A stretch of 64,000 nt of DNA from Bacteroidetes bacterium GWE2_42_24 (lineage in GTDB: Bacteria > Bacteroidota > Bacteroidia > Bacteroidales > TTA-H9), in assembly GCA_001768515.1 (NCBI GenBank), contig MEOA01000004.1, positions 1-64,000 on the forward strand, written 5' to 3'. Below, in pieces: positions 18,678 through 26,534 of this stretch. The position numbers were made by a program, and so were the translations under genes. The notes beneath the pieces were generated by a model. It was not told the DNA's origin. It was given only the letters and a program-made list of their open reading frames with translations, and searched no databases. How positions within the stretch are numbered: position 1 is the first letter of the stretch; every line of letters starts with the position of its first letter.

Positions 18678-19925
18678 TTAATGGTTAATAATTATTTCAT
18701 CGAGTTTTTCAAATTGTTTCATGTCATTGATTATGACCTCATCGCCTGGTTTCAAGCCGCTGATGACTTCCACCGACTCATAGTTGCAGTCGCCCAAGGT
18801 GACCAATATTTTCACAGCCTTATTCCCATGTACTATAAAAAGGGGGAACTCACCGGGTTCATGATAGTAGGGGCCATTTTTCAGTAAGAGGCAATTCTGC
18901 CTGAAGGACGTTACCAGATAAATCTCCACCTTCTGATTCAACCGGAGTGAAGTTACATCCCCCGAATCTGGCAACACCGTAAAACGGATACCCGCATTTT
19001 CAACAGATGGGATTACTTTCTCCACCTTTCCAAAAGCCTTATGATCGCCTGATTTCACGATGACCCTGATGCCGGGCCGGATGTTGATACTGTTTCCATC
19101 GCCGATTGATGATTCTATCTTAAACCGTGAAATATCGGAGATTCTGACCAGTTGTTGACCTTTACCAATATTTCCTCCGATGTGGGTTTCAAGCCAGGTA
19201 ATCACGCCCCTGTTTTCGGCTGTAATGCATGCACGACTAATGGTATTCTCTTTTTCGGCAATGGAAGCATCGCTTAATTTAATTTCAAGTTCCATCTCCC
19301 TGATCTGAGATTGCTCCATTCTTAGCTTATGCTTGTTTTGTTCGTTGATCTGTTCGAGCTGAAGTTTCGCAATCTCATAAGCAGTTCGGGCCTTTTCTAC
19401 AGCCTCGGCAGGGCTTCCGCCAATTTTGTGAATATTCATCTCGTTCTCATAATCGGCCTTCAGGCCAATCATCTCGAGTTCCTTGATCTTGCGGGTCGTG
19501 TTGTACTGCACCTCATTCTCTTCAGTCTCAATCCTGAAGCGTGCCAGTCGTGTCGATTTCAGCTCCCTTTCATCGTGAAGCCTTTGGAGTCCGGCCAACT
19601 CTACAGAAACATCGAGTTGAAGAAGTGTATCACCAATATTTACAGCATCACCTGTATTACGAAACATGCGTTCAAGCCTGGAATCAATAGGTGAGATAAT
19701 ATTTTCCTCATAAGCTGGTACAACAATGCCCGAAGCACTTACAGTCGTTTCAAGATCTCCGGCTGTCACTTTTGCACAACTAAGATCAGTATAACTGAAA
19801 GAAGTTGAGAAGAGGCGCGGGACAAAGACCAGCATCAGAATACCAGCCAAAACCACTGCACCTGCCGTTAGAAGGCGTCGTAGCTTCTGCTTTTGAACAA
19901 ACTGTTTTTGTAAGGGACGATCCAT
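18678..19925 (-). CDS. HlyD/MacA-type periplasmic adaptor (membrane fusion protein)
   Basis: A 415-residue adaptor anchored by one N-terminal membrane segment (LLTAGAVVLAGILMLVFV, ~20-37). The lipoyl-like half (ENIISPIDSRLERM...GDAVNIGDTLLQLD) is followed by a long coiled-coil hairpin (~115-240). The second lipoyl half (GVITWLETHIGGNIGKGQQLVRI) and beta-barrel domains come next. I choose the ATG at 19925 (MDRPLQKQF). It is the first gene of the six-gene operon and presumably bridges the MacB-like permeases to an outer-membrane TolC-type channel. No TolC gene is present nearby, so the channel must be encoded elsewhere. Confidence 0.9.
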   Translation of the reverse strand: MDRPLQKQFVQKQKLRRLLTAGAVVLAGILMLVFVPRLFSTSFSYTDLSCAKVTAGDLETTVSASGIVVPAYEENIISPIDSRLERMFRNTGDAVNIGDTLLQLDVSVELAGLQRLHDERELKSTRLARFRIETEENEVQYNTTRKIKELEMIGLKADYENEMNIHKIGGSPAEAVEKARTAYEIAKLQLEQINEQNKHKLRMEQSQIREMELEIKLSDASIAEKENTISRACITAENRGVITWLETHIGGNIGKGQQLVRISDISRFKIESSIGDGNSINIRPGIRVIVKSGDHKAFGKVEKVIPSVENAGIRFTVLPDSGDVTSLRLNQKVEIYLVTSFRQNCLLLKNGPYYHEPGEFPLFIVHGNKAVKILVTLGDCNYESVEVISGLKPGDEVIINDMKQFEKLDEIIINH

Positions 19926-19947
19926 GGTATCAGGTTTTGACACCAAG

Positions 19948-19964
19948 AAGCAAACGCCATTCCT
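19948..19964 (-). promoter_or_regulatory. Candidate sigma-54 promoter of the exporter operon
   Basis: On the minus strand a GG is followed after 10 bases by GC inside TTGCT. The -12 half matches the TTGCW consensus exactly; the -24 half (AGGAATG) matches TGGCACG only partly. The predicted start lies about 13 bases before the adaptor ATG. The NtrC-type activator encoded in the same operon makes a sigma-54 promoter expected here. Confidence 0.35.
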
Positions 19965-20099
19965 AAATAACAACACAATTAATAAACAGCCACTTATACT
20001 TATAAATGGTCAGGTGATGCGTCCATGAATGGACACATCGCCCGGTTTTATCAATCAAATGTCGTGGAAGGGCTTTCTCAAATCACCCATTGATAATAT

Positions 20100-20597
20100 T
20101 TACAGTTGTGAATAATGCTGTACCAGTTTTTTGGTGATTAATGCCACTGCAGGGCATGTCCGTACATTCAGTAAAGTAATATCGAGCAATTGCACAAACC
20201 TCCGGCGGTCAGTATGAGGATAAGTGGCACAGGCCTGAGGACGATCGCTGTATACAGCGCAATAATTATCATCACCCAGAAAAGGACAAGGCATTGAGCG
20301 AAATACATAATCACCTTCTTCGTCAATTCTGAAGTGATTATCTGTAAGTTGGGATGGCCTCTGGCGTAACGCTATTGACAAACGGGCAATGTCGCGGTCG
20401 GTAATACGCGGACCAAGTGACCGGCAACAATTACCACAGAGCAGACAATCGATCTGTCGGAAAGCCTGGTCATGCAAATCAGCCATGATCATATCCAGAT
20501 CGGCGGGTTTGCGTTTTTTAAGTTGCATGAAAAGTTTTCTGATCTCCGGCAGACGCCGGATACCATCTTCGAGCAATTGATGAAGATCGGGATTCAT
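20100..20597 (-). CDS. YkgJ-type cysteine cluster protein
   Basis: A 165-residue soluble protein with the cysteine cluster of the YkgJ/CxxCxxCC family: CLLCGNCCRSLGPRIT (~56-71) and then CPFLGDDNYCAVYSDRPQAC. These residues are expected to bind zinc or an iron-sulphur cluster. No biochemical function is firmly known for the family. It stands alone, with 174 bases to the exporter operon and 185 bases to the DnaJ-like gene. Confidence 0.8.
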   Translation of the reverse strand: MNPDLHQLLEDGIRRLPEIRKLFMQLKKRKPADLDMIMADLHDQAFRQIDCLLCGNCCRSLGPRITDRDIARLSIALRQRPSQLTDNHFRIDEEGDYVFRSMPCPFLGDDNYCAVYSDRPQACATYPHTDRRRFVQLLDITLLNVRTCPAVALITKKLVQHYSQL

Positions 20598-20782
20598 TAT
20601 TATTCAATCATTTTTACAATTTCTGACTCACCAGTCCCTCCTGTTCCATAAAACTGTAAGTCAATCGAAAAAAGTCAGTTATTCCCCATTCAGAATCAGT
20701 AACAGACTAAAAGGAGTCAGGCGCAGGCATTAATGAGAAGCAATCTTACCCCAGATAATCATTGAATAAGGAATCGGTAGAG

Positions 20783-21622
20783 CTATTTAAGTCCCCGTTG
20801 TTTTTTAATATCATCATAAGCTGCCTGAACTTTCTGGAATTTCTCCTTGGCAGCATGTTGGATATCGTCCCCAAGATGGGCTACTTTATCGGGATGATGC
20901 GTTATGGCCATTTGCCGGTAAGCTTTCCTTACTTCTTCATCAGTAGCTTCAGGATTGATTCCAAGTATTTTATAAGCGCTGATCTGATCTTTCACAAACA
21001 TGGCCTTAATGCTATTGAAGTCAGCGAAACTGATCCCCATCCAACGGCTGATATTTTGGATAACTAAGATTTCAGCGTCATCATATAGACCATCGGCACC
21101 TGCAATTCCGAAGAGGTAATGAAGCAGTTGCAAACGGGAACTGTATTCCATAAATCCCCTGATTTGCTCAGCAACACCCTGAAGGTTCAATTCCTGTTTC
21201 AACACATCGCGCAGAAGCAACACGTAACGTTCAGCGGCTTCAGATCCGAACTGCCTATATAGAAATGACTTCACATAATCGAGCTCAGATTTAAGAACAT
21301 GGCCGTCGGCTTTCATCACGGCAGCGGAGAGCACAACAAGACTTACGCCAAAATCTCCCGGGCGCGTGGCATGGCTTTCAGGCCCAGCCTGTATTTGATT
21401 TTGATAAGCATACTCTCCACTTTGCATTCCATCGACCATGCTGCCAAAGATAAATCCGAGTATCCCCCCGATGGGGCCGCCAAACACTGCACCAAGCCCT
21501 GCACCTATCCATTTACCGTATTGCGATTTTTTCCTGCGTTTATCCATAATTTTCCTTATTAGCAACGAGCCAATGGCAGTCACCATCAACCCTAAGATGA
21601 CAAAATTGATTAACCCGATCAT
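20783..21622 (-). CDS. TerB-like and J-domain membrane protein (DjlA-like)
   Basis: A 279-residue protein with an N-terminal membrane segment (LINFVILGLMVTAIGSLLI), a glycine-rich second hydrophobic stretch (~40-65, GAVFGGPIGGILGFIFGSM), a TerB-type helical domain (~90-200) and a C-terminal J domain (~212-279) with the essential HPD in ITHHPDKV. The order matches DjlA, a membrane co-chaperone that stimulates DnaK ATPase at the inner membrane. It is probably monocistronic, with a -7 box 22 bases upstream of the start codon. Confidence 0.88.
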   Translation of the reverse strand: MIGLINFVILGLMVTAIGSLLIRKIMDKRRKKSQYGKWIGAGLGAVFGGPIGGILGFIFGSMVDGMQSGEYAYQNQIQAGPESHATRPGDFGVSLVVLSAAVMKADGHVLKSELDYVKSFLYRQFGSEAAERYVLLLRDVLKQELNLQGVAEQIRGFMEYSSRLQLLHYLFGIAGADGLYDDAEILVIQNISRWMGISFADFNSIKAMFVKDQISAYKILGINPEATDEEVRKAYRQMAITHHPDKVAHLGDDIQHAAKEKFQKVQAAYDDIKKQRGLK

Positions 21623-21643
21623 TCTTTATAATGAATGAACGCG

Positions 21644-21651
21644 CAAAGGTA
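21644..21651 (-). promoter_or_regulatory. -7 box of the DjlA-like gene promoter
   Basis: TACCTTTG on the minus strand matches TAnnTTTG and ends 21 bases before the start codon. A short untranslated leader is predicted. The -33 region is only a T-run. Confidence 0.5.
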
Positions 21652-21877
21652 AAAGGAATGGGTGGGTTTAAAAAAAAAGTTAGAAGAATATGTTCCACAA
21701 AACGCATCAGTTAACCATGCAATTAAAAGGATCATTCGATTGTCTGCATGTGGTAACACACCCTGAAGAAATTTTGCCAATCAATAAAAATCATCTGTTA
21801 ATCTGATAATTAATGTGATATATTTAATCCTAATGGTGGTAAATACAACTATAAAAAAGACAATCCGATAACTTCAA

Positions 21878-23200
21878 TTAAACAATGTTCTGGTAATCCT
21901 CTCTAAAAGCGATACCTAATGTAATAAGTTCATCCAATACAGGATTATACAACTCAGCACAAACAGGTCGATGTACTCCTGTCAGTGTGATTTTCCCTTC
22001 GAGTATCAGCCTCACGGCAATTGCCGCCGGTAATGCCACTGTACGCGCAATACTTGTATCACCATCAGGAATTCCAAAATCTAACAACCGGCTTGTAATG
22101 ATTTTGCGTTGTCCATCAGGATAAACAGCATCAAAGAGATGCTGCATTACAACCATATCGCGCTCATGTGGCAGCAACTCCATTCGTTCAAGCATAAGAT
22201 CAGAAACCACCTCAAACGGGCTGTCAATACCGCGTCCAACGGGTATCGAATCAAAAAGGCCAAGCCATCCAAACGCTTTAATAACTGAAGAATCTTCTGG
22301 TATACGAAGCTTTTCGGCCAGCATTCTATTATATTGTTCTTTTTCGGGGATTCCAGCCACCTGAGCCGTCATTTCAGCAAATGATAATCCCGAAAAGTCA
22401 ACTTGAAGATCAGAAAAAAGGTTGAGCCTCTTCATGGTATCAATTAATTCACACCATCCGGGATACCGGAAAGTTCCCCTCATCAAGGATTGTACATCCT
22501 TCAGTCCGTATACGTCAATATAAGATATGGAATCACGGTTGGGATAAACTTCCAGCCCGCCTACACCCGGAAAATCAACTTTCAGAGGATTCTTAAACAA
22601 GTCCTCCGCTGTGATGATCACCTCACGACCATTACTGAGAAATCGGGCATCGCTGTTGCCGGCAAGTAGCACTCCTTTAGGACTCCACGAAAACTTATAG
22701 CCAAAAGGATTATTGGCAGCTTCTGGTGCTGGAAGGGCACCACAAAACGAATTAAACACTGTGATGGTTCCACCTTCAGATTCTACCTGATGGATGATCC
22801 GCATTGCCGACATGTGATCAATACCCGGATCCAGTCCCATTTCATTCAGTAACAAGACACCTGCCCGCCGGGCCTCTGCATCAAGGTCTTCCATCTCAGA
22901 TTTTACATAAGATGTGGTCACAAGGCTTCTCCGGACCTGCAGACACGCTTTGGCTACCAAAGGGTGAAAAGCAAATGGCAGCAGACTCACAACCAGATCA
23001 TGACTTCCGACCAGACTGTTCAGCATAACCTCATCGGTTACGTCAAATCGGAAAGGATTCCCCAACGGATGGCCATCCAGCATCATCAGGGCGTGTTGAT
23101 AATCGGCATCAGCCAGTGTAACGGAAATGGAATGATTCAGTAGGTATTTTACAAGTGGGGCGGCAACACGGCCTGCACCCAGTACAAGTACTTTATGCAT
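21878..23200 (-). CDS. Saccharopine dehydrogenase, glutamate-forming (SDH half)
   Basis: A 440-residue Rossmann-fold dehydrogenase. VLVLGAGRVAAPLVKYLL at 4-21 is the dinucleotide-binding start. The rest matches saccharopine reductases that split saccharopine into glutamate and 2-aminoadipate-6-semialdehyde (LNEMGLDPGIDHMSAM, FNSFCGALPAPEAANNPFGY, KFSWSPKGVLLA). It starts 30 bases after the gene for the lysine-ketoglutarate reductase half, so together they form a two-gene version of the eukaryotic bifunctional enzyme AASS. The expected role is lysine catabolism. The reverse (biosynthetic) direction is possible but less likely without other alpha-aminoadipate genes. Confidence 0.88.
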   Translation of the reverse strand: MHKVLVLGAGRVAAPLVKYLLNHSISVTLADADYQHALMMLDGHPLGNPFRFDVTDEVMLNSLVGSHDLVVSLLPFAFHPLVAKACLQVRRSLVTTSYVKSEMEDLDAEARRAGVLLLNEMGLDPGIDHMSAMRIIHQVESEGGTITVFNSFCGALPAPEAANNPFGYKFSWSPKGVLLAGNSDARFLSNGREVIITAEDLFKNPLKVDFPGVGGLEVYPNRDSISYIDVYGLKDVQSLMRGTFRYPGWCELIDTMKRLNLFSDLQVDFSGLSFAEMTAQVAGIPEKEQYNRMLAEKLRIPEDSSVIKAFGWLGLFDSIPVGRGIDSPFEVVSDLMLERMELLPHERDMVVMQHLFDAVYPDGQRKIITSRLLDFGIPDGDTSIARTVALPAAIAVRLILEGKITLTGVHRPVCAELYNPVLDELITLGIAFREDYQNIV

Positions 23201-23230
23201 AATGAAGTGTTGGAATTTGTGTGCTTAGGC

Positions 23231-24541
23231 TTAGATATATTTTTCGAGGTATTTATAGGCTGGCGTAAACTCTCCTCTCAACAATATCAGCGCTTTTTTG
23301 ATTGCACGGGGCAGATCAATATCATCGTATGACTCACTGTAATCGGCCGTGGCAATCTGTCTGACATATGGGAGTAATGCATCTCCAAAGGCTTCACTCG
23401 CCTCACGGGGGAGTTCACTTGGCAGAATATCAACAGCCATGAGTTGTAGCCCCTGACCAGTATAACCATATTGAATCGTGTGATCGTCAGGGTTGTAGCT
23501 ATAGATTGGATTTTCAACAGTAGCTGCTTCAAGATTAGCTTCAACCGATCCATTAGGATCACAGGTGATGTCGCCGATTACTTTTAGCTTGGGCTGTTCT
23601 GCTGACGCATAGACAGCCTTAAGGTATTCCCTTGTGATGAGCCTCGGAAAGCGTTCATCCCAGTACATTCCATTAACCAATACTGATAAGTGTGGAATGT
23701 ATTTTTCAAAAGCATTACAGTACTTATCAGGATGGGCATAATAATGAGCCAGATCAAAGGCCTTCACCTGATCAGAAAGAACAGCCAGATGCTGCTGCTG
23801 AAAGACAACTTTATACAGAACATTGGCAGGATGAGAGTGATGCGACTGAAGTTCAAGCAATTTTTCAGGAGAAATCTCAAGCGTAGGCAAGTAATGAAGT
23901 AACTCCTGTGCACCTTTTGACACATTCCCATTTCCAGTAAACCCGATGACGAAAGGGATAAGCGATGGAGGAAGTCCATTCGCAGCGATTTCCGCCCCTA
24001 CCTGAGAAACAATATTGCGCGCATCGTCAAGTGAATTGTATGTATGAGCCTGTTTAATCTTCAGAAAAGGTGTTTCGTAACCATAATGTTTCAACCTCAA
24101 CCCGAGAGTCCAGAGCGTATTGATGGTTCCAGCCAATCCGGCAAAATGACCAAAGAAGATAATCCGCCGATTTTGCTCATCTACAATTTTCTCGTAATCT
24201 ATAAGGTTGCATCCTAGATCCATCATTCGCCGAACCATTGGCATATTTCGGACTTGTCCTTTTATCACATGGGAAAAGAAAACATAAGTCTTTCCAGATT
24301 CAAAGTAATGTACGGGCATCTCCTTCACACCAAATATCACCTGACTTCGTTCAAGCGTATCGACCACTTTGGCCCCGGCGTCAATGTACTCCTGATCGGA
24401 AAAAAAACGACGGGTTGATTTCTCTACCTGAACATCAAGATTATACTGATCTACAAGACGGGTAATATGCCGGGGCGTAAGAGCCACACGACGTTCCATT
24501 GCATATCGGTCTTCATGGCGAATACCTATTGAAATACTCAT
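23231..24541 (-). CDS. Lysine-ketoglutarate reductase half (AlaDH/PNT-like)
   Basis: A 436-residue protein of the alanine dehydrogenase/transhydrogenase fold. The start IGIRHEDRYAMERRVALTP and the KSTRRFFSDQEYIDAGA segment are typical of the N-terminal half of bifunctional lysine-ketoglutarate reductase/saccharopine dehydrogenase. GFTGNGNVSKGAQELL (~219-234) is the nucleotide-binding loop. It should condense lysine with 2-oxoglutarate to form saccharopine. I choose the ATG at 24541: the 34 residues upstream do not fit the family. It is the first gene of a two-gene operon with the saccharopine dehydrogenase. Confidence 0.87.
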   Translation of the reverse strand: MSISIGIRHEDRYAMERRVALTPRHITRLVDQYNLDVQVEKSTRRFFSDQEYIDAGAKVVDTLERSQVIFGVKEMPVHYFESGKTYVFFSHVIKGQVRNMPMVRRMMDLGCNLIDYEKIVDEQNRRIIFFGHFAGLAGTINTLWTLGLRLKHYGYETPFLKIKQAHTYNSLDDARNIVSQVGAEIAANGLPPSLIPFVIGFTGNGNVSKGAQELLHYLPTLEISPEKLLELQSHHSHPANVLYKVVFQQQHLAVLSDQVKAFDLAHYYAHPDKYCNAFEKYIPHLSVLVNGMYWDERFPRLITREYLKAVYASAEQPKLKVIGDITCDPNGSVEANLEAATVENPIYSYNPDDHTIQYGYTGQGLQLMAVDILPSELPREASEAFGDALLPYVRQIATADYSESYDDIDLPRAIKKALILLRGEFTPAYKYLEKYI

Positions 24542-24962
24542 AGAACTGAAAGAGGTAAAATTAAATGAAAGACACCCATAGAATGGTTTTTCATAGTAAA
24601 CAACCAATTCCCGTTTTTGATTGATTTTTACATAAAATGGCAAATAGCCAATCCTGCGCCCATACTACAACGCGACAACACGCCGGGTAGCTTTGAATAT
24701 CGTCTTTCAATGGCAACAATGCCCAAAGGGTGAAAAGCTACCGTTATTTATTATCAATATTCATGCTCAATAGGCGCCGTGCTGCTGCATCAACCCCAAT
24801 CAGCTATATATTGGTTGTGCCAACAAAGTACTGCAAACCAATTCATACCATGACACACAATTACCGAATCATCAGAATAACAAATCATTAACAAGACAAA
24901 AAAAGCCAATCAAAAGAATTTTCTTAATATTGCATTATTATTAATATATAAAAATCAAGGAA
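24542..24962. other. Divergent intergenic region
   Basis: It separates the lysine-degradation operon from the lipoprotein gene and must hold both promoters, but no clear consensus was found. A 9-bp inverted repeat, GGTAGCTTT (24686-24694) and AAAGCTACC (24734-24742), could be an operator or a long hairpin. Confidence 0.3.
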
Positions 24963-25511
24963 ATGCTGAAGAAAATCATTATGATCAGCTGTGTTGCTGT
25001 ATTTGCGATAAGCTGTAACCAAAACGCACCGAAAGAAGAATCTCAGACTGTATTGACTATTGCACAATTAATAGAACAAGCTCCAGATCTGGTAGGAAAA
25101 GAAATTACCGTCACCGGCACAGTTGACCATGTATGCAAGCATGGAGGCAAACGAATGTTTTTGGTAGGAAACAACGATCAGGAACGTATGAAAGTAAATC
25201 TTGGCGAAGGTCAGCTTTCTTTCAACCCTGAGATGGAAGGAAATGATTTAGTAGTGAAAGGCGTTGTTGATGAATTGAAAATTGACAAGGCTTATCTCGA
25301 TCAATGGGAATCAGAAGTTATGGCAGACACTCAGGGAGAAGCAGCATCAAAGGTACACATGGGTGAAGCAGGTCATGAGAATAATGAAGGAAATAAAAAC
25401 GAAGATCTGGAGAAAATTGCCGAGTACAGAAAGCAAATCGAAGCCAGCGGCACCGATCATGTTTCCTTTTACTCAGTAAACTGCATTTCATTTGAAGATA
25501 AAAAACAATAA
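24963..25511 (+). CDS. OB-fold lipoprotein of unknown function
   Basis: A 182-residue lipoprotein. The signal peptide ends in a lipobox with the modified cysteine at ~18 (AVFAISCNQ). Residues ~30-110 look like a small OB-fold: EITVTGTVDHVCKHGGKRMF, then LVVKGVVDELKID. This pattern, a strand pair around a Cys-Lys-His-Gly-Gly loop, recurs in small Bacteroidota lipoproteins without known function. The C-terminal part is charged and helical. It is followed by a terminator and a PepSY-type membrane protein gene. Confidence 0.7.
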   Translation: MLKKIIMISCVAVFAISCNQNAPKEESQTVLTIAQLIEQAPDLVGKEITVTGTVDHVCKHGGKRMFLVGNNDQERMKVNLGEGQLSFNPEMEGNDLVVKGVVDELKIDKAYLDQWESEVMADTQGEAASKVHMGEAGHENNEGNKNEDLEKIAEYRKQIEASGTDHVSFYSVNCISFEDKKQ

Positions 25512-25530
25512 ATCTAAGATTTACAAATAT

Positions 25531-25564
25531 AAAGGAGCAAAACACAATGTTTGCTCCTTTGTTT
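25531..25564 (+). terminator. Rho-independent terminator
   Basis: An 11-bp perfect stem (25531-25541 with 25550-25560), 8-base loop and TTTT shortly after. It lies between the lipoprotein gene and the PepSY-type gene and overlaps the leader of the latter. Confidence 0.75.
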
Positions 25565-25574
25565 TAATATCCTT

Positions 25575-26135
25575 ATGAAAAAACTCAACTGGAGAAAATG
25601 GAACCGTGCAATCCATCGCGATCTCGGATACCTTTTCTTTGCAATAACGGTTATCTATGGGTTATCGGGGATTGCTGTCAATCATATCAGTGACTGGAAT
25701 CCAAATTATGTTATTACCCAGAAAGAGGTTACATTCCGGTTCCTGGCTGACATCAGGAAGGCAGACAAAGAAGCGGTCAAGTTGTTATTGAAACCTCTCA
25801 ATGAAGATGGAAATTACAAAAAACACTATTTCCCGGATGATTCAACCATCAAAATCTTTGTGAATGGTGGCAATATAGTTGCTGACCTTAACTCCGGGGA
25901 TGGATGGATGGAGACCTTGCGACGTCGTCCTGTTTTCAATCTGGTAAATTTTCTTCACTACAATCCTGGTAAGTGGTGGACATGGGTTGCTGACATTTTT
26001 GCCGGCTCCTTGATTGTGCTGGCTTTTTCAGGTATTTTTCTGATCAAAGGCAAAAATGGCATTACCGGGCGCGGAGCAATTCTCACTGCTATTGGCATTG
26101 CTATTCCGTTACTATTTATCCTGTTGTTTTATTAA
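25575..26135 (+). CDS. PepSY-associated membrane protein
   Basis: A 186-residue protein with three to four membrane segments: ~16-36 (LGYLFFAITVIYGLSGIAV), ~130-150 (WTWVADIFAGSLIVLAFSGIFL) and ~165-186. The WNRAIHRDLGYLFF start and the LHYNPGKWWTWVADIFAGSL stretch are hallmarks of PepSY-TM proteins, here a short form. Some relatives take part in iron or electron transfer across the membrane, but this one lacks a recognisable cofactor site beyond two conserved histidines (~12 and ~125). The start is the ATG at 25575 (MKKLNWRK). Confidence 0.75.
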   Translation: MKKLNWRKWNRAIHRDLGYLFFAITVIYGLSGIAVNHISDWNPNYVITQKEVTFRFLADIRKADKEAVKLLLKPLNEDGNYKKHYFPDDSTIKIFVNGGNIVADLNSGDGWMETLRRRPVFNLVNFLHYNPGKWWTWVADIFAGSLIVLAFSGIFLIKGKNGITGRGAILTAIGIAIPLLFILLFY

Positions 26136-26151
26136 CAGGGATTGGTATCAT

Positions 26152-26199
26152 ACCAATAAAAAAAGGAACCCCTTAACAGGAGTTCCTTTTTTTATTGGT
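26152..26199. terminator. Bidirectional terminator
   Basis: A perfect 18-bp stem (26152-26169 with 26182-26199) with seven A on one arm and seven T on the other and a 12-base loop. It sits between convergent genes and should stop transcription from both sides, including the end of the rpoBC transcript. Confidence 0.85.
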
Positions 26200-26209
26200 C
26201 AGAGATAAA

Positions 26210-26515
26210 CTATGCCATCCCTGTAGGGCCCATGATAGGGAACCCTTCGTTGATTTCATTGTCCTTAATATCCCCATGCGTTTGCTCAAACTTTTGAATA
26301 TTTTCCCGTAGAGCCCTCAAAAGTCGTTTAGCGTGAGCGGGAGTCAGGATGATCCTTGATTTCACTTTCGCTTTAGGAAGACCTGGCAGCATACTGAGAA
26401 AGTCAATTACAAATTCAGCGTTTGAGTGAGTAATGATCGCCAGATTGGAATAAATCCCATCAGCCACATTCTCAGGAAGGTCAATATTGATTTGATTTTT
26501 GTTCTTTTCGTCCAT
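26210..26515 (-). CDS. DUF3467 family protein
   Basis: A 101-residue cytoplasmic protein of family DUF3467, found widely in Bacteroidota directly after rpoC. The core is IDLPENVADGIYSNLAIITH, then AEFVIDFLSMLPGLPKAKVK and RIILTPAHAKRLLRALREN. The function is unknown. I choose the ATG at 26515, 20 bases after the rpoC stop, so it is probably the last gene of the ribosomal protein and RNA polymerase transcript. Confidence 0.87.
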   Translation of the reverse strand: MDEKNKNQINIDLPENVADGIYSNLAIITHSNAEFVIDFLSMLPGLPKAKVKSRIILTPAHAKRLLRALRENIQKFEQTHGDIKDNEINEGFPIMGPTGMA

Positions 26516-26534
26516 GATAATCAAACTTTCAAGA

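Noticed and set aside
24686-24742. Inverted repeat GGTAGCTTT/AAAGCTACC as a riboswitch or terminator
   Set aside because: The loop is about 39 bases, there is no T-run and no known aptamer core; kept only as a possible operator in the intergenic entry.
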